A DNA stretch of 64,000 nt, taken from positions 6,501,001 through 6,565,000 of the forward strand of contig NZ_CP026730.1 of the NCBI RefSeq assembly GCF_003369795.1, in the 5' to 3' direction. Under the pieces are notes generated by a model. It did not search any database. It was not told the DNA's origin and saw only the letters and a list, made by a program, of their open reading frames with translations. The position numbers and the translations under genes are program-made. Position 1 is the stretch's first letter; each line of letters opens with the position of its first letter. This document shows, piece by piece, positions 61,241 to 64,000 of this stretch. The DNA comes from Streptomyces sp. CB09001. Its GTDB lineage: Bacteria > Actinomycetota > Actinomycetes > Streptomycetales > Streptomycetaceae.

Positions 61241-63046
61241 GTGCTGCAGCGGGTGGCCGCCCTGGCCTGGCGGGTCGTGCTCGCGGGTGGGCTCGTGTGC
61301 GGGGTCGGGCTGTTGCCCTGGCTCACCCGCACCGACCCCGCGTACACCGTCCTCAAGGCGCGGTCCGCCGAACGTGAGCCCACGCCCGAGGTGCTCGCCG
61401 ACATCCGGCGACAGCTCGGGACCGACGGCGGGCCCCTGCACATGCTCACCGGCTGGCTGGGCGGGCTCGTGCGCGGGGACGCCGGGCGGTCGTGGATCTC
61501 CGGCGCGGACGTCCTGCCCGACGTGACGCGGGCGCTCGGTGCCTCGCTGCTGCTCATGGGTGTCGCGTTGTTCGTCGCCGTGCTGACCGCCGGGGCGATC
61601 TGCGCGCGCACCCTGCGGCTCGGGGCCCGGCGGCGGCTCGGTGGGCGGCGCGGGGGCGGGAGCCTGTCCGCCGTGCTCGCCTCGCTGCCCGAGTTCCTCG
61701 TCGCCTCCGTGCTCGCCACCGTCGTCGGGGTGCAGCTGGGGTGGCTGCCCGCGCTGGGGTGGTACGGGCCCCAGTGGACCGTGCTGCCCGCGCTCGCCCT
61801 CGGGCTGCCCGCGGGTGCCGTGCTGGGGCGGCTGCTCGACGATCTGCTGCCCGGTGCCTTCGGCGAGCCGTGGGCGCTGGCCGCCGCGGCGCGTGGACTG
61901 ACGGGCCGGTCCATCGCCCGTCAGGCCCTGCGGCGGTGCGTGCCCGCGCTCTTGCCCAACCTCGGACTGTTCGTCGTCGGGTTGACCGGTGGGGCCGTTG
62001 CCGTCGAGCAGGTCTTCGACATTCCCGGACTCGGGCGCACCACACTTCAAGCCGCCCTCGCCCAGGATCTTCCCGTCCTCCAGGCCGGGACCCTCGCCCT
62101 CGTCCTGCTCGCCGCGCTCGCCACCGGCGCCACCCGCGTCGCCGCACGGCTGCTCACCGGGCCCGCGCTGCGCGACGGCGCCCTGTCCTCGCTGCACCGG
62201 CCCACCCCGCCCGGCGGGGGAGTGCTGCCGCTGGTCTACGGTGCCCTCCTGCTCGCCGTCGTCGGGTTCGGGCTCGCCCGTGATCCGCTCGCCCTCGACA
62301 CCACGGAGCGGCTGCGGGCGCCCTCCCTCGACCATCCCTTCGGCACCGACGCCCTCGGGCGCGACCTGCTCGCCCGCGTCGGCCACGGGGCGCTGGACAC
62401 GCTGTTCCTGGCCGCCGCCATCAGCGCCGCCGCCCTGCTGGTGGGTGTACTGCTCGGGCTGGTGCCCCGGATCTCCGCGCCCCTCGTCGACACCGTCAAC
62501 GCCGTACCGCCCGTGCTCGTCGCGCTGCTCGTCACCGCCGTCGCCGGGAACGGGACGGCCACCCCCGCGCTCGCCGTGGGCGCCGTCGCCTGGGCGCCGC
62601 TCGCCGCGCACACCTCCTCCCTGCTGCGGCAGGAGCGCGCCACGCTGCACATCACCGCCAGCAAGGGGCTGGGCGCCGGGCGGGGCCATCTGCTGCGGCA
62701 CGAGTTGCTGCCCGCCGTGGCGCCGCCGGTCCTCCGGCACGCCCTGCTGCGGCTGCCCGGGATCGCCCTCGCGCTCGCCTCGCTCGGGTTCCTCGGACTC
62801 GGCGCCCAGCCGCCGTCCCCCGAGTGGGGGCTGCTCCTCGCCGAGAACCAGCCCTACGCCGAGCGCGCCCCCTGGGCCGTCCTCGCCCCCGCCGCCGTAC
62901 TCGCCCTGCTCGGCGCGCTGGCCGTCAGCGCGGCGGGTGGGCTGCGCCGACGGCCCACAGCAACGTCCCCTCGTGAGACCGAGGCGGCCGAGCGGCGGTC
63001 CGCGGTGGAGACGGAGCAGGAACCGACCGGAGTCGGAGTCCGGTGA
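61241..63046 (+). CDS. Fused ABC transporter permease (DppB + DppC in one chain)
   Basis: A 601-residue membrane protein with two permease domains. The first (1-310) has the DppB-type start with long external loop (LGTDGGPLHMLTGWLGGLVRGD) and the loop ARGLTGRSIARQALRRCVPALLPN. The second (about 330-580) has DPLALDTTERLRAPSLDHPFGTDALGRDLLAR, the hallmark of DppC-type N-termini (read in parts), and the loop ASKGLGAGRGHLLRHELLP, ending in SLGFLGLGAQPPSPEWG. Normally these are two genes. The ATPases are not in this window; they may follow the MFS gene. Confidence 0.9.
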   Translation: MLQRVAALAWRVVLAGGLVCGVGLLPWLTRTDPAYTVLKARSAEREPTPEVLADIRRQLGTDGGPLHMLTGWLGGLVRGDAGRSWISGADVLPDVTRALGASLLLMGVALFVAVLTAGAICARTLRLGARRRLGGRRGGGSLSAVLASLPEFLVASVLATVVGVQLGWLPALGWYGPQWTVLPALALGLPAGAVLGRLLDDLLPGAFGEPWALAAAARGLTGRSIARQALRRCVPALLPNLGLFVVGLTGGAVAVEQVFDIPGLGRTTLQAALAQDLPVLQAGTLALVLLAALATGATRVAARLLTGPALRDGALSSLHRPTPPGGGVLPLVYGALLLAVVGFGLARDPLALDTTERLRAPSLDHPFGTDALGRDLLARVGHGALDTLFLAAAISAAALLVGVLLGLVPRISAPLVDTVNAVPPVLVALLVTAVAGNGTATPALAVGAVAWAPLAAHTSSLLRQERATLHITASKGLGAGRGHLLRHELLPAVAPPVLRHALLRLPGIALALASLGFLGLGAQPPSPEWGLLLAENQPYAERAPWAVLAPAAVLALLGALAVSAAGGLRRRPTATSPRETEAAERRSAVETEQEPTGVGVR

Positions 63047-63047
63047 C

Positions 63048-64000
63048 ATGACCTCCACGTCCGCCGCCGCCACCGGTGGGCGGTCCGGGCAGGTGCCCGG
63101 CCGTCGTACCGCCCCGTTCGCCACGCTCTCCCCGCTGCTCCGGCTACTCATCCTCACCCAGCTCGCCTTCAACGTCGGCTTCTTCGCCGTGCTGCCCTTC
63201 CTCGCCGAGCATCTGGGGCAGTCCGTCGGCATGGCGGGGTGGCTGGTCGGATTCGTGCTCGGGCTGCGGACCTTCAGCCAGCAGGGGCTGTTCGTGGTCG
63301 GCGGGGCGCTCGCCGACCGGTACGGCATCCGGCCCGTCGTGCTCGCCGGATGCGTGCTGCGGATCGCCGGGTTCGCCTGGCTCGGATTCGCCGAGCGGAC
63401 CTGGGCCGTCGTCGGTGCCGTCCTGCTGATCGGGTTCGCCGCCGCGCTCTTCTCGCCGGCCGTCGAGTCCGAGGTGGCCCGGCAGGCCGTCGTCCGGGAG
63501 GAGGAAGGGGGCGGGGACCGGACGCGGGTGCTCGCGCTGTTCACCGTCGCCGGGCAGGCCGGTGCATTCGTCGGGCCGCTGCTGGGGGCGCTGTTGCTCG
63601 CCGTCGACTTCCGTACCGCTTGCCTCGCCGGGGCCGGGGTCTTCGTGCTGGTCCTCGTCGGGCACGCGTGGCTGCTGCCGCAGCGCGTTCCCGGGCGGGC
63701 CCGGGTCCGGATGAGGGGCGGGGCCCGGCTCGTGCTGCGCAACCGGCGCTTCCTCGCGCTGTGCTGCGCCTACGGTGCCTACCTCCTCGCCTACAACCAG
63801 CTCTACCTGGCCCTGCCCGCCGAGGTGGAACGGGCCGCCGGTTCGCAGGCGCCGCTGGCCTGGCTGTTCGCGCTGTCGTCGCTGCTGGTGGTGACCGCGC
63901 AGTTGCCGGTGACCCGGTGGGCGGGGGAGCGGCTGGCGCGGCGCCGGTCGATGGTGGCGGGGCTGGTGCTGATCGCCGTGGGGTTCGCCGTCGTCGGCCT
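63048..64000 (+). CDS. MFS transporter (3' end outside window)
   Basis: At least 317 residues of a major facilitator protein, start ATG 63048 one base after the permease stop. The first membrane segment is LLRLLILTQLAFNVGFFAVLPFLA; the conserved loop between segments 2 and 3 is GGALADRYGIRP; further segments such as VVGAVLLIGFAAALFSPAVE and ALFTVAGQAGAFVGPLLGAL follow. It is of the drug- or siderophore-exporter type. Given the Zur-type box and the importer genes before it, it may export the metallophore that the importer brings back. Confidence 0.9.
   Translation, partial: MTSTSAAATGGRSGQVPGRRTAPFATLSPLLRLLILTQLAFNVGFFAVLPFLAEHLGQSVGMAGWLVGFVLGLRTFSQQGLFVVGGALADRYGIRPVVLAGCVLRIAGFAWLGFAERTWAVVGAVLLIGFAAALFSPAVESEVARQAVVREEEGGGDRTRVLALFTVAGQAGAFVGPLLGALLLAVDFRTACLAGAGVFVLVLVGHAWLLPQRVPGRARVRMRGGARLVLRNRRFLALCCAYGAYLLAYNQLYLALPAEVERAAGSQAPLAWLFALSSLLVVTAQLPVTRWAGERLARRRSMVAGLVLIAVGFAVVG

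Noticed and set aside
59795..63742. A 1315-codon minus-strand reading frame opposite the transport genes
   Set aside because: It is a shadow: the translation is low-complexity (Gly, Gln, Glu, Arg) with no domain, and the plus strand encodes well-recognised transporters throughout.

Overview
The window is high-GC DNA (GC-rich third codon positions, many GTG starts, Streptomyces-type regulators and lipoproteins) and most likely comes from a Streptomyces chromosome. I see no tRNA, rRNA, transposase, integrase or CRISPR array.

1-10.6 kb is a beta-glucan/oligosaccharide utilisation locus. It holds the end of a GH3 glucosidase, a LacI regulator, a TetR regulator, and a ROK repressor divergent from a sugar ABC importer (lipoprotein plus two permeases) and a GH1 beta-glucosidase. 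A strong hairpin follows, then a secreted GH16 glucanase with two discoidin-like domains. 10.7-28.5 kb is mixed metabolism and regulation: two divergent paralogous PF04672-type methyltransferases, a phosphodiester-glycosidase-family secreted protein, a secreted esterase, two HxlR loci and one MarR locus with clear operator palindromes, a membrane protein/lipoprotein pair, a coupled operon XRE - HExxH protease - MAB_1171c-like membrane protein - FAD monooxygenase, and a Tat-type PQQ-propeller lipoprotein. Several short tandem repeats lie in or between these genes.

28.7-59.0 kb is a dense anti-mobile-element island. Module A (28.7-38.7 kb) has an N-6 DNA methylase-like protein facing an operon of SMC-like ATPase, small protein, McrB-type GTPase with DUF4357, McrC nuclease and UvrD-type helicase. 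Module B (39.8-44.9 kb) is a tandem pair of dynamin-like GTPases. 45.2-48.9 kb is partly decayed: a ricin-type lectin, a frameshifted XRE gene, two membrane proteins, and a scar joining a kinase N-lobe to the C-terminal end of an Eco57I-like methylase. Module C (49.1-59.0 kb) is an RpoD-like sigma factor fused to a long repeat and coiled-coil region, followed by DrmA-like helicase, DrmB-like DUF1998 protein and a small SF1 ATPase, the last three translationally coupled. I regard this sigma-DISARM-like arrangement as the best candidate for an undescribed system.

Related inverted repeats (TTGA/TTAA-n5-TCAA type, best copy 12+5+12 bp at 49045-49073) stand upstream of all three modules, which suggests one regulator controls the island. 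59.0-64 kb holds a GNAT acetyltransferase and then, behind a perfect Zur-type palindrome, a family 5 solute-binding lipoprotein, a fused two-domain permease and an MFS transporter cut by the window edge: probably a zinc or metallophore transport locus.
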